From contig WNNJ02001614.1 of NCBI GenBank assembly GCA_012934845.2, positions 1 to 64,000 on the forward strand: DNA of 64,000 nucleotides, in the 5' to 3' direction. The notes beneath the pieces are model-generated. The model had not been told where the DNA came from, searched no databases, and saw nothing but the letters and a program-made list of their open reading frames with translations. Shown here piece by piece: positions 23,401-38,400 of the stretch. The position numbers and the translations under genes are program-made. The DNA comes from Pomphorhynchus laevis (taxonomy: Eukaryota; Acanthocephala; Palaeacanthocephala; Echinorhynchida; Pomphorhynchidae). The first letter of the stretch is position 1. The number at the start of each line of letters is the position of its first letter.

Positions 23401-26400
23401 AAAGTTCGCTATTTGATGATTTCATCTGTTTCGTTATGGTGCCCGTCTAACGTTCCCGCATTAATTAAAAAGCTGTAAGTAAAGAAACCTTTTATTACAT
23501 AAAACATCTATTCTTACATAAACCTCTATAATCCATTGAAGCATATATATTGTTTATCAATCCAACCTGTAAGATTTACTTTAGCCACTACAAATAAGTT
23601 AAGGCAGTTTAAACTATTGTAGTATTTTTTATTTATTAGAACCCAAATAGGTATATTATCCCCATGTATAAAATTTAAGATTATACTTTTAAAATTGAAA
23701 ACTATATATTAGCAACAGACATAATCATGAAAAATGTTTTAAGTTTCATTATATAATAAAAAATGATATATTAAAATATATTATAATATATTATTAAAAA
23801 TAATTATTTAATAATTATTTAATATATTATTAAATCGTATGTAATTGTAAATAATAAAAAATTGTAATATAATAAAAAATGATATATTAAAAATATATTA
23901 TAATAAAATGATATATTAAAATATATTATAATATCTTATTAAAAATAATTATTTAATAATTATTTGTATATATTATTAAATCGTATGTAATTGTAAATCG
24001 TATGGTTGTATGCGATCATGGAGAGTCATAACAATATAATTTAAGTTTTTAATTAATTTTCTATTATCAAAAAGTTTAATAAAAACTTAGTTTCTCGTTG
24101 TGAACGAGAACCCGTTCTCACTCACTATATTATTTAGTCAATTTAAACGGACACAGTGAGCGAGTCATAGTGTGCGGACAAAGTTACTAAGAAATTTTTT
24201 AAATAATTTTCGAGATTAATAATGGACTTATAACGAAATATGTCATCAAAATTTATCGTGAATATTTCTCTCCAGAACTATTATATTATCCTTTTTATAT
24301 TATATTTTTATATAATAATTTTGATTAATAATATAAGTTTATTGATATCTAGTAAATATATAAAATAATATTTGAAAACATTGAAATGTATATTTAAATA
24401 TTATAAAATATTAAAATATTACAATTTTAAATATTTTTAAACCCGTTCTTTGTTTCTACATTTATGCTAGTGGTATGATTGGTCTTTATTGATAAGTAGT
24501 GGTAATCAAAATGCTTCAATTATCATTCAATCTAACAAGGAGTACATATTAAACTTTACAATGTACGTGTTATTGTCTATTCTGTTTTCGATCATCACTG
24601 TTATGCTTGTAAAGAGCTTTGCCCCGTATGCCTGTGGATCTGGTATACCGGAAGTGAGATATCCATATTTCTTTGAATTAATCTTAATTTATATTTTCTA
24701 AGATAAAAACAATTTTAAGTGGCTTCATAATGAGAGGATTTCTGGGTCGTTGGACTCTGATAGTGAAAAGCGTAGGAATGATGTTGGCTACCAGCACAAG
24801 CTTAGTAATAGGAAAGGAAGGACCTTTTGTTCATATTGGATGTTGTTGTGGAAACATTTTGTCTTATCTGTTTCGCAAGTACGGATCAAATGAAGGTAAA
24901 AAGCGAGAAATTCTATCTGCTGGCGCTGCTGTTGGTATTGCTGTTGCATTCGGAGCACCACTCGGTGGTGTGCTTTTCAGCTTGGAAGAGGTGAGCTGTT
25001 TATATATTTGTCATTGATTTTAATTTTCATTAATTTAGATTAGCTATTATTTCCCGTTTAAAACTCTATGGCGATCGTTTTTCTGTGCAATGGTAGGCGC
25101 TCTTGTCGTAAAATATGTTAGCCCCACTGCAAGAGACATTCAATTCGCGATAGATTACAGTGTTCCTTGGTTTTATTTTGAATTACTCGGATTTGCAACA
25201 TTAGGAGTTATTGGGGTAAATTGAATTAAATTTTTATCTCACCATTATTTCCATTAATTACTAATTATTATTTAATTATTATGCAAAATCAAGAAAACAT
25301 ATTATATTTTAATTACATTAATAACAATTTATTTTTAAATCAAATAAATTGTTATCTAAATTGCTTCTATTTTTAAAAGATATTTTCATGAAACAATTCC
25401 ATTAATAATTAATAATTTCAATAATGCTTAATAATTACATTTGTGTTTTATTTTTGAGAATAAAAACATTTTAATTTACTTTTGAAACAAAATGAATTTT
25501 TGTTTAATAATTTTGAAACAAATAATGAAAACTATTTTTATGTGATTTATGATTTTATGTTACTAATATCTTCCAGTGAAAGTTAGTAATCAAAAGCATT
25601 TTAAAACTTCGAAGGTTTATGCACTAATTTGAGTTGGCACATTTTACATTTTTAATCGAGTGTAACGAGTCAAATCGTAGCACAACCATTAGTGTTACAG
25701 CTTGATGTAAAAAATTGGTTTTATTGCAGTGATTGACAGGTGAGACATTACTCCTTTTAAATTATAATTAAGTTTAACATTTGATATAATGATATATTTT
25801 ATTATTTTAAAATATTTTTAGCATTAACTTACACTTCCCTTTATAAGCTCAATACTTAGATTGATGTTAAATTTATGTAAAAGATATAAATGACAGTTGC
25901 ATTTATATTAAATAGGGTCTTTGGGGAGCAATGTATATAAAAATTAATTCATTTTGGAGTAATTACCGACGAAACAGCAAACTTCGCAATTGGGATGTAA
26001 CAGAGGTAAGATAAATTATATTATTAATTATTTTCACAAGTTATGAAAATTAAATTAATTATTTAACCAAAGCGGGGAACGTTTGCTAGTTGACTCGATT
26101 GATTTGAAACTAACAATTTAAGATCTATTAAAATAAAACTTTTTAATTTTATAATTTAATTTATAGAAACTTGCAATTCATAGTTTAATCATTAATGCCG
26201 GAATATTCTGAAGTTGTTTTGATTTTTATAATAAATGGTTAATAGACTAAATGATTGATAGACTTCTTTAATTTTCGAAAGGTAAAGAAGGTATTTATTG
26301 AGAATGTTACTAAAGCTTTCAAGGATGACGCTCAGAATATGGCATTGATGAGATTCTAACTTGCTTTCCAACACTGATACCGATAATTTTAAGTTATCTA

Positions 26401-29400
26401 CTCACTCTTGAGAAAGAATTCTCGAGTAATGTGTTGTAGCGCTTCAAGTGCTATAAGTTAAACTGCCTGTTGCTCTTCATTTTAGAAGAGCAGCGGCGTA
26501 ATGCATAATCCTGTAGTTTTGCGTGCAAATGAGAAGTTGATCGTTGACGTATCCGGCTCGAACAATTTACCATATAGAGGACGGCGTCTGTGTATGTAAT
26601 CAATTAGTGTTGTACTCGAAAATCAGTCAACGGCTTGTCAGCTTTTGCACACACGCAACTACGCCATACACCATTCTTCCCGTTGCAAAAGTAGCATCTT
26701 GATTCTAGCGATTTTGAAGACGTAACCAACGTATGACAATGTATTTAGAATTACTTTTAGGAATAAACTATAGATGACTACTTTAAAAATTGCAATTAAT
26801 TGCAAAAATAGGTAGCACCTTCCAATACCAACACAGATTAAATTTAAAATAAGAAATGATTTCAATTAAATTAGCAAAATGTAATAAAGCTTTCATTAAA
26901 TCTAATTGCCAATAAAAACAGATGAGTCGAGTGATCGTAAGCCAACATTAAAAGAACCGAAACGTCAAACATAGGTATTGGATCAGTAGCTGATGAGGTC
27001 CACCAATACTGAAATGTACCGTACCTCTGTTGGTTTATAGATAGGATTAAATTAGTGCACAGTGTCATCAAAAATTTCAATTGTAACAATGAAATTGTTA
27101 CAATATTGACTTAAAATTAATAATATTGACTTTAATATTGACTTAAAATTATAAAGCAAAATATAGATAACTAGTTTGATAATAGTAATTATTCGAAAAA
27201 TAGGTGGGTTTTAAATAAAAATAATCATCAAAATTTAAATGTATAACTTATATTTATTATTAATATCTTAAATGTGATATTAATATTTGATCTTTTAATA
27301 CTCTTTAATATTTTCGTTTTTCTTGCTAGGATTTATTAGTGATTCATCTTATCACAATACGGACTTTACTGCTATCATTTCAATAATAGCAGTATTAAGA
27401 TAGCTATGGCAACATCTGTAGAAACTCCGAAGTTATTATGCGTGTCAATTCAAGAACCATTATGCTATTTTCAGGTGATGCTTCGTTCAATTATTGACCA
27501 TAGGCTATGAGCGATTTGTGTGGATCACTTAATTTTCAGCTTATAGGCACGTGTGGTTGGCTTCATTAAGATTATTTTTGAGATTTTTCCTAAATGCTCA
27601 TCTTCAGTAGTGATCTTCCTACCGCGATTGCGTTCATTATCTGTCTAAATCCGCGAAGTTATGGATTTACCAATAACCGACGAATTTAGTTACGAATTGG
27701 CGCATTTTTCGGAAAAGGGTGTAAATTTTGAGTTTTTGTTTAGAGCAGTTGCTTGACCTAAAGAGCGTCTAAGAGAGACTGGGTTTATGAACCCAAGCTC
27801 TTCAAGCTTTGGGTCGTTGATACTAACAGCACGTCCGTTCAGGTTTGGGTCAATGCTGCTTTAGAATAATTTGGTAAAAATGAATCGATTAAAGTCACAA
27901 CGTGCTAAATATTTTTAAAGCAATTTTTTATGGCAATTTTCGAGATTGCCTAAGCGACCTTTAATTTAGAAAGTTTCGTTTTATGGATCTAATTATAAGC
28001 TATGTGCTTTATCCATTTTGTGTTATGTGATAAACCATTTTATGCATCTGTAATTTGAAATTGTGAACATATTTTTAATTAAGCGGTGCTAAAGTTGTGA
28101 CCACTGGCAAAAATTAAGAGCTTGCGAATGAAGCATTTGCTTACTGCTCAATGAGTTCGATGTTTTTAGCTGAAGTTTTGGATGATAACTAAAGAAAATC
28201 TGGTCTATTAAATGCCGAATTGTGATGTTTCATATGCAGGTTGTTTTTATTGGAGTGTATTTTTAATGTTTGTACTTTCTAATGTTTGTCAACAGCTGCA
28301 TAGCTAGTAGCCTAATAAACTAGCCTCATCATTAATATTTATGATGAGGCGAGTAAATTATAATATTAATATAATATATATTAATATCATAAAATATTAA
28401 TATGTTAATATTATATATTTTATTATATTATATATTATAATTATAATATAATATTATTATCATAATAATTAATATATTAATATTAATTATTATATTAATT
28501 ACATTAATTAATACTTTCTTTACCAGAAACAAAAAATTTTATATTTATTTAAAAGGTTAGATGGAACCTTTTATAACCTTCGTTACATTATATGATATTA
28601 TTTTTCCATTACTTTCTTTCCCACCTTTCCATAGATAAAAGGTGAACGAAAAATGCTATATTTATTTAAGATGTTAGATGGAACCTTTTGTAATTTGTAT
28701 TAATGTTATAATTATATTAAAAAATATAAAATTTATATCATAATTTTATGGCTATTAATATTTTTATATTTTTATATTTGTAATATAAAATCTGTTGTAC
28801 TTAGATTAATGCATCTTCTAATTACATATTTAAAGTCGTGAATTCGTAGCGTAAACGTATATGATGTATGCTTTTTTACTTAAAGGTAGTTACGTTAACG
28901 TTCCTTACGTCATTCCTCTTCTTTCCGAATCCATATACTCGTATGACAATGTCTAAGCTAATTCAAACTATGGTCAGCAAGTGTACAATTACAGACCAAA
29001 CCGATCTTTGGTAGGTTGCTAAATTATTAGTTTAAATTTTTATCCTTTACACTCTTACTAGTGACTATACGTGGAAGTATCCACTCGAATCAGCAACATC
29101 CAAGCTTATACCAGTCGATGTCGGTCAAGGTGTATATTCATCGATGTGGCAATTGTTGATCGCATTACTGCTGATTAGTCTTTTCATGGTTTTCTCTGTA
29201 GGAGCTAAAGTTCCATCCGGCCTAATGATTCCATCAATGTGTATAGGTGCAGTAACTGGACGCATTTTCGGTATAATTACAGAATTTATTGTATTGTGTG
29301 AGTAAAATAATTTTATTTAGTTTTAATTAAATGAAACATTTTAGAAAATATCCACATGTGTTTCCTTTCAAATATGAATGTGGTTCTCTTGACAGAGAAT

Positions 29401-32400
29401 GTGTTACTCCTGGATTATATGCGTTAATCGGAGCCTGTGCCTTTTTGGCAGGAGTTACCAAGATGACAGGTATTATAATTTATTTTGTTTAAAAGTATGC
29501 ATATTCATACAGTCATGCTGATAATTCGAATAGTCGAGGTTCTTTTCAAAGATATTTAAAAATAACAATGATAATAATTGTTATTTATTATTAATTATTA
29601 TTAATAATAATATTATTATTAATAGAGACCTCTTATTTGGCGTGCATCATTACGTGGTGAATGATGTCATCATGGCATCATTACGTTGTGTGAAACGCAT
29701 AATGATTCATGAAATATCTTTGACTTGTAATTGCCTTTACTGCTCTGAATGTTGTCAATCGCTTTTTCACGTCTTTACATGTGTATACATATCGAAATTA
29801 TCACTCAGTAGTATTGACCGGTTAGCATGTCCATAACCTAAATTTGATTATGGTGATTTGATATTCAACAATCAACTATTTTGAATGTTTATTGCAGCAT
29901 TTTCTATTCAATTTTTCCAATTTATTTGCGAATCTGTTTTTTCCTTGTTTGTTTAACCCAAGCTGAAAGGCAAAGTGGTCTTAATAAATCTCAACATTAT
30001 TATTAATTAATAATAATATTAAAATTATTAATAATATTAATAATATTATTAATATTACTAATATTAATAATATTATTAGTCTTTTAATATATAACATGTA
30101 ACATATAAACATATAACAATTTTACCTACACATTATCTACTCATAGTTACCAAGATGACAGGTATTATAATTTCTTTTGTTTAAAAGTATGCATATTCAT
30201 ACAGTCATGCTGATAATTCGAATAGTCGAGGTCATTGTTCTTTTCAAAGATATTTTCATGAAATAGATATTAATTTTATTTCATTAAAACGACAATTTCT
30301 TTGAAATTGAGCTCTTAAAATTGAGCTTTCGGCTAATAAGGCCCATTTTAAACAGAAGTAAAACGTTATATTTTTGTTTAAAATGAAATATCAAATAACA
30401 ATTTCCTCTTTTCTTTGATCCAGCTCCAATAATTATTTATCAACAATGGATTATCATTATCAACTCCTGGATTACCAGAAGTTGAAATTTTTACTTTTTT
30501 AAACAGAAGTAAAACGTTATATGTTTGTTTAAAATGGGCTTGGTCGGCTGAAAGCTCACAACCTTTTCATAAATCTCGTATCATTTTTTTTTCTTGTATC
30601 ATTTTTTTATATTAAAAAAAATATTTTTTTATTTAAATTTTTTTCATTTAATTTCGAATTGTCTAAATGAAATTCAATAAAAATATATCAATAAAAATAT
30701 AATGAAATATGCAATAAATATGATATTTGTTTTATTAATTTTTGTATATTTAGTGTCACTCGTTGTAATTATGTTTGAAGTTTCTGGTGGGTTATTGTAT
30801 ATAGTTCCATTAATGATTGCTACTATGATCGCTAAATGGACCGCAGACTCGTTTGTATCAGGTGGAATCTATGATAATGATATCAAGATACAAGGATATC
30901 CGTTTCTAGATAACAAAGAAGAAATTCGCGTGCAAAGTGTGGCCAGTGATGTTTTGCCATCCAGGTAACTATTTTGCTTGTCTTGCTATTGATTTGATAT
31001 TTTTACTCTTATTTTCACAAAGTAACGTAAAGCTTATAATAATCCGAATTATTAATTCATTATTATATCTAATATTATCTCATATTTTTGGTTGATTAGA
31101 TTTGTTTATCTGCGACGAATATCGTCGCAGTTTTATTATCCAATTTTATAATTTTGTTTGTTGTCTTTTGTTTGATGTTTTTAGTTCTTATGGTTTATAA
31201 TGTTAATAATTTGATAAATCAATTTTATTCTTTTAATCGATATATTTTATGAATTAATGCACCATAATTGACGGAATCAGTATTATTTTATTATGTCATA
31301 AATCATTTTCTTCTTCGACGTACAAAAACGTTGCAAATATACAACGTAATATTTAGAACATAAAATTCCACCTTGCAAATGCAAATTTATTGTGAAAACG
31401 AGCCATTCAACTGATTAGGTTAAACACATCATATGTTCGACCTAACCAGTAGCTAAATTTACTGGAATAAAATTGTATCTGATTGATTGATCAATTGTTT
31501 GTTGATTAAGAACAACGCCTACTTCAAATCTGATATATTTGCCAAAATCAGGACTTACGTTGCGGCAGTTGGTGAATATTGTGGAATCATGCACGCATGC
31601 TGTTATTCCAATTATAACATCGGAACGAACCCGCTACCTTTATGGACAAGTGTTAACTAAAGATCTATCAGAATTCGTTAGTAAGTGAAAACGTTTTAAA
31701 CTTCTTATCTTGAATTGCTGAATCTCACCCAATCAAACTGGTTTAAATCGTTTTTCTTAAAGTCCTTTGTTTATCACAACACAATTTTTATCTCAAAATT
31801 CGTAATTTCGAACGTAATTCGTAATTACGTTCGAAAAGCGAATGGTTATTAAAAATGTATTTTTCGGATAAAAAAATATTTTTTTTATCAAAAAATATTT
31901 TTTTTCGGTATTTTTTTGAAATAATTCAAATTATTTGAATTATTTATTATTAAAAGCAAAGGATTATTAAAATGTGTTAAACCATATTACCATATTATAC
32001 ATGGTAATCCAATTTTATCAATCATCAATCGATTTCTGAACAGTCATCGATAAAATATGATTATTGAAATAGCTCTTGTGTAAAAACCACATTCTAAAAA
32101 TGTATAAAAACATTAAAAATTAATCATTCATTTGACAAACTGACAATCAATGAATGGATTGATCCGTTGACTTATATTGTTGCATTTATAATGCAGGTTT
32201 TGAGAGCCCATGATTTTATTTCGGTTTCGTTCAACCTATTTACAAATAAATTAATTATTATATTTTCGAAATATAATATAGAAATAGCAATTTTATATAA
32301 TTTTGGAATACTTTACAGTCAATCCAGATCGCCTAAATCTGAACAAACAGACAGAGTATAATCATAAAACGAGTGAATTAGTTTCAAAAATATTTGAGAA

Positions 32401-35400
32401 TACAACAAAATCTGAAAACTCAGTTTCATTTTGATTGTGCTCTTTGTCCAGCATAAAGAAAGTCGCTTTGTAGTTTGTCACCAACATAATCTGCTTGCGT
32501 AAATTGTTCAACAAAATTTCGTTGTTATTCAACCGCTTTCTAGTTACTGACGGTCGCTTGTGAATGTCGTGTCTGGTGAAATAATCAGTAAATTACAAAA
32601 AGAACTACTATTTTTATCAAAAAAAATCGAATAAAATAAATAAACAAATTGTTTATGAACAAACAATTTGTTTACATCAACAAATAAATTGTTTGTTGAT
32701 AAAAATAAACTAATTGTTTACCAACAAACAATTTTTTTGTATGCAACTTTTCTAAATCCATCATAGAATGACCGTCTAATAGTCAACATTATGTTGAATA
32801 CGATTCATATAATGTCAAATTCCAGAATGTGAGGATTTGTTTCACGAACCAAAAATGCTCGTTCAGAAACACATTATTGAGATTGAGAAAGCAGTAGATG
32901 ACATTCTTTCAAAATATTTAAACATCGATCTACGGTTTAGTATTATATGAATAAAACGTATCGAAGCGGAATTCAACCTGTAAGAGAAAATATTTTCTTA
33001 ACTTGTAAAAATAAAACTACTGTATGAAAAGCTGCCGGATGAAAAGCTGAAACCATTAAAGTGCCGCATACTTTACTTTTAGAAAATATAGGAACTGAAT
33101 TGATCGACTTTATCTTAACGTTGGTTGGGGACTGGCATATGTCCTCCCAGTCACTGCTTAATCAAGGCTGAATTTTTCACATAAGATACACAACATATGA
33201 GACGAACAAATATTAAAAGAAATTTCTTTACACTGATTTGATGAAATTTATATTTTTGAGATAAAATAAACCTACTCTTTGCATTATTGACTCGTAGAAA
33301 TAGCGACAAATATACTACGTTTATTAAGGTCAATGTAACATCAGCAGACGTGGCATCACTGTCGCCATCGTCTTCTTTGTTGCTATCATCTTCTTCATGT
33401 GATGAATTTTTGTAGCTTTTATCTTCGCCTTTATCATCTCCGGGAACTTCTCTCAATTCTGGTTTACTCTTTCAGTCATCGCTTGAGATCAGAGTAATTA
33501 TAAGTAAGCATCTGTGGAGTAAGACGATTTCTTAAAATATCATTTTACTTTTCGGTAATTATTTTTAGGTAAACGAGTCGATTACATTTCCAACTGTTTT
33601 ATACCAACTTTTTGAATAAGTGTTATCAGGAACCTACTACGTTCACGCTAAATAGCGAATAAGTGTAATAATTCAATCAATTTATTAAATCCACTAAGCC
33701 ACTACAATCAATAGAAACTTTAAGATAATTTCAATAAATTGACTTTCTCTGTCAATATCAGATTGCGATGTTGCTATCTAAGATTCTTATTCGTTTCAAA
33801 TCTTAAATATAAACTATTTATTTAAAATATAAGTGGTTATTTCATAATAATAGTCATTATGGATTATAAAGTTTACTACAATACTTTACGTTACTTATCT
33901 GACAAAAACTAACGAGATTCTCACAATTTACCGATGATTCTCAAGAATGATATGTCAACTCAAATCTCATATTAAATTTGTATAAGTATTACAATATTAT
34001 TTTATAAAAATTCGCTACAGAAACGAAACTTTATAACTTAAAGGTTCTTATGAGAAGGATAAACCTAAACTTCAGGTTCATGAACCTTCTACTTTACTCA
34101 CTAAACAAACTTTTAACTCAAAATGGTTTTGGTTTTATTTATTGTGTTCAGCAAACCTGAAAAAAATCATCATAATAAAATTTTGCTTTTTAGAGCGATT
34201 TCAAAATAATCATAGCAACATATTAAACGAAGATCAACTGATTTATTTCGGATGTGATAATGAAATATTTCACAGTGACGATGAACTTGGAACACGAGAT
34301 GTGATTAATCTTCATAGGATAGTTGATACGGTAAATGTTTAGGCAAAACTTTACATATGAAATATTAGCTATAGTTATATGACTATATATTAGGATAAAA
34401 ATGCGCTATTTAAAAAATTATTATTTAAAGCGGGTTAAATAACATAATTTAAAACGAGTTAATAATTTGAAAGATAAATTAATATAATTGTGAATTAAAC
34501 ATAATTTTTGCATATCAATGATACTTCAATTGAAGTATCATTGATTCATGTTATAATATAACATATGGCTATCATATGCAATATTATATTATATTATAAC
34601 TATAATATTATATTATATTAACAATATAACAATATATATTATATTATATTTTAATATTATATTTTAATATATAAAATATAATTGTATATATTAATAATAC
34701 TTAAGTAAATACTTGAGTAATCTCAAGTAAATACTCAAATAAACTATCAAGTTAATCCTCCATTAAATCAACCATTAAATTCTTCATTAAACTCTACAGT
34801 AAATCATCAAGAAAATTCTCAAATAAAGCCTTCAGTAAATCCTCCAGCAAATCTTAAAGTAAATCATCCAGTGTATCCTCTAATTGATTCGACTCCGCTG
34901 CTTCCCAAGTCTTCCTGGAAATTAGCCGTCTTAAATATCCGCTCTCTTAGTAACAAGGTTGATTCAGTATATGATATTTTCCTTCTTAAATCTTTGGATG
35001 TTTTGTGTTTAGCCGAATCTTGGCACGTTGATCAGAATGATTACTCTATTAAACGCCTCCCATCTTTAAACCTCTCTGTGGTTGATAAGGCTCGTCAACT
35101 ACCTATTAGTTCAAACATATTAATTAACCACGGTGGTATTATAGCTTACTCTCACCATTGATCTCCGTTGTAATTATTATCGTTGCCATTTGTTCCTCTT
35201 ACTTTCGAATTACTTAGGTTCCATGTAAAAGCCGGCTCATTGTTTCTCAATATCTACTTATTCTATCGGCCTGGATCATGCCATCCGTCTGACTCGTTTT
35301 TCTGTAATCTGTGAACTGACGAACTTACTTTCTTTCATCTTCATCTCTAGTTTACCTTGCGTTGTACTAGGTGATATAAATGTTCGCTTAGAGCATCATT

Positions 35401-38400
35401 GTGATTCCAATATCATGAAGACAATTTATATATTTAATTATCATGATTTTCAAATCATGTCTCCTCATTATTCTTCTGCTACCCATATTCTTGGCGGTAC
35501 CCTCGATATTGTTGTCCTACCTTCGCGTCTTGCCTTGTCTTCTTCATTGTGCATATCTGATCCTGCTCTATCTGACCACTTCCTTGTTACCTATTCTCTT
35601 CCTTTGTTAAAAATCAATGCTCCTGGAAAAATTATCTCGTGTCGTTTTTGGAAATTCCTCGATCTTTCCCTTCTTCGCTCTAATATCAACCGATATCCGT
35701 TAATATATCCTTCTTCTATCTACCAATCCCCCAATTACTTATGTACCCTCTTTAACAATGTATTTTGCTCTATCCTTGATGAAATTCTTCCCCTTAAAGC
35801 TTTTGTTCAATCACGTCACTATCGTGCAACATTGTTCGACTCTGAGTGTGTGACTTCAAAACGCCCCCTGCGTTGTTCTTTCAGAACTTATCATCGTTAT
35901 CTCAGACTATATTCATCACTTGACTCATTTGTTTATCGTAACCAATTCTTTGCTCTTCGTCGTTCGCATATGCAACTTCTGCATTCTAAGCACATAATTA
36001 TCGCAGAAACAAACTGGCTCTCGCTAATGACTCTCGAACTAAATGGAACACTATCAATTCTCTACTTTCTCGTTTCTCTGTCATCTCCACTCTTGATCCT
36101 TCTCAATTCTCCGATTACCTAATTTCAAAAACTATTGCTCTGATCGATTCGATCATAGTTCTTCCACAAACTTCTTGTATCCCGCCTATTCGTATCCCTG
36201 AGCTCTTTTACCTACTTGCGGTATCTGAAGATGAGGTATCTTGCCTTCTTATTTCGCCAACCTGTAAGTTATCTCCCTCAGATCTCATCCCTACTCGAAT
36301 TCTCAAATTGTTGTCAACAGACTTCACACATTTCTTTACTAGCCTCTTTAACTCGTCAATCCAGAATGGAATATTTTCTGCTCTTTGGAAAACGACCATT
36401 GTTCGTCCCCTACTTAAAAATTTCTCTGTTGCCTTCTCTCTTCCTTCATCTTATCGCCCAATATTAATTCTACCAACCTTATCTAAAATTCTTGAACATC
36501 TTGTCTTAGATCAGATTAACAAGTATCTCTTCATCACAGCTCTACCCTTCTTTTCAATCTGCTTCCCGCTCCAATCATTCCACCGAACTATCATGTCATA
36601 CAGTATTTTCTGATCCGCTCTCCGCTCGTGACAAAGGACTTTGTAGTGTGGAATATCGATCGATCTTTCATCTGAATTCGACATCGTTGATCACAAAATC
36701 CTTCTTTTTCGTCTTCGCTATCATTATGGTTTCTCTTCGTCTACCTTGGTTTGGTTCTTTTCTTATCTCTCCGATCGATCATTTTCCGTCCACTCTAATT
36801 GAATGTATTCTCATTTATCTTCTCTCTCTTGTGGTGTACTTCAAGGTTAAGTATTTGGCCCTATTCTCTTTACAAAAATTCTGCCTCAGAGTAATGCAGT
36901 ACGCTAATGATATACTTCTTTATTCTCACTCGTCTTCTCATTCCCTAAGCCAACTTTTATATCCGCGTCTAATTGTCTTCGTGCTCTATCAGAGCATCTA
37001 ATTTCTTTGCACATGTTCCTCAATCCTACCAAATCTAGAGTGTTATGGATTTTACCCTCCACTGTTTCTGTTTTTCCTCCTTCTCTGTATCTTCAGACCA
37101 CAATTATTCCTGATGTAGATAAACTAGTATCTCTAGGCGTTTACTTCGACAATAATCTAAATCTCGATCACTTCATTCGTGATGAAACTATATCTTCAAA
37201 TATTCTTCTCCGTGATATTCGTCTCGTCAGAAATTCTCTAGATTTTAGTTCATGTAAATCTCTTATCTTCTCCCTTCTTTTCCCACGTATTGATTATTGT
37301 CTTAGCCTTATCGTCTTCTCTTCAAAGTCATCTCTTAAACCTCTTCAGCGCCTTATTAATACTGCTGTGCTCATCATTTTTCGACTTGGTAAATTGGATC
37401 ATATCTCTACCTATTTATCAAAACTTGGATTGCTAAGTATTGAACATCGCGTTCTGATTGAGAGTATCGATCGGTAATGGCTTTCCAACTTTGACAACGA
37501 GAACCGTCCGGCATCTGACATGTGGACGGCGGGCGAATTGACTGTTGTTGCAGCTTGGCAGAGACAATAACGACGTTGGCAATGGACTCAGTATAGCCGC
37601 CCTTTGTGGACGACATTCCTGTGAGCGCGATCAATCCCCTACGAGTTGTGACTTTCCTTCCAGAATTAGAAGCCCCGACAAAACGACGCAACATGCAGAT
37701 AATATACCGGACATCTCCAGGGAACGTCTCGGTGACTAGCGGACGGGATGTACATATCTGACGTGCCCGTTTGACAGGTTATTAAAGCAGCGCCCTCAAT
37801 TTCTACTTTTAAAATTTGTTACTTCTGTAGCGGAAATAATGTAATTTCTAGAGTGTATTTTATTTAAAAATATTACACAATATTAAAATAATACTATTTA
37901 ATATTAACTCTTTATAAAAATCGATTATTAGTTTTTTTTATCTTATTATTAAACAATTAATTATTAATAATTTTATAAATTGATTTTTTACTTATTAGTT
38001 TACAATTAGGAGAGAGTGAAAAATATTATTTTATTAATAAAATTCTTATATTATTTTATTAGAATTTTAGTAAAATAATATTTTCATTTGTAACAATTAA
38101 TTATTTTATTATTTGAAATTATAAGTTTAAATTTATTGAATTTTTGCAAGATCGTGCTACAAAAAATATTCAATAACGTTATCTTTATTTTTTTTCCAAA
38201 TAAATGAAATACAAATTTTATTGTTGGCTCCATTAAACTATCATAGACTGTTTGTTTATAAAACAATTATTTGAAAGTGTTTTATGTAACATTTTATCAA
38301 GTAGAAAGTGTTTTAGGCACCGATGGCAGTATCACATCAAGAGCCAACTGAAATATTAATTGATCTTTTCCGTAAAATGGGATTAAGACACGCTTACGTT

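Noticed and set aside
27340-27900. Possible mariner-type transposase remnant in ClC intron 7
   Set aside because: Translations gave no convincing helix-turn-helix or DDE/D motif.
28340-28510. AATATTAATTAT tract as a replication or telomere-like sequence
   Set aside because: Simple low-complexity A+T sequence with no conserved unit.
33151-33456. 101-codon minus-strand acidic frame in a ClC intron
   Set aside because: Acidic run of Asp/Glu/Ser is suggestive, but there is no recognised domain, no clear start and no supporting context.
37407-37739. Overlapping open frames in the GC-rich segment after the intronic LINE
   Set aside because: GC-rich DNA opens frames on both strands; no similarity recognised on either.
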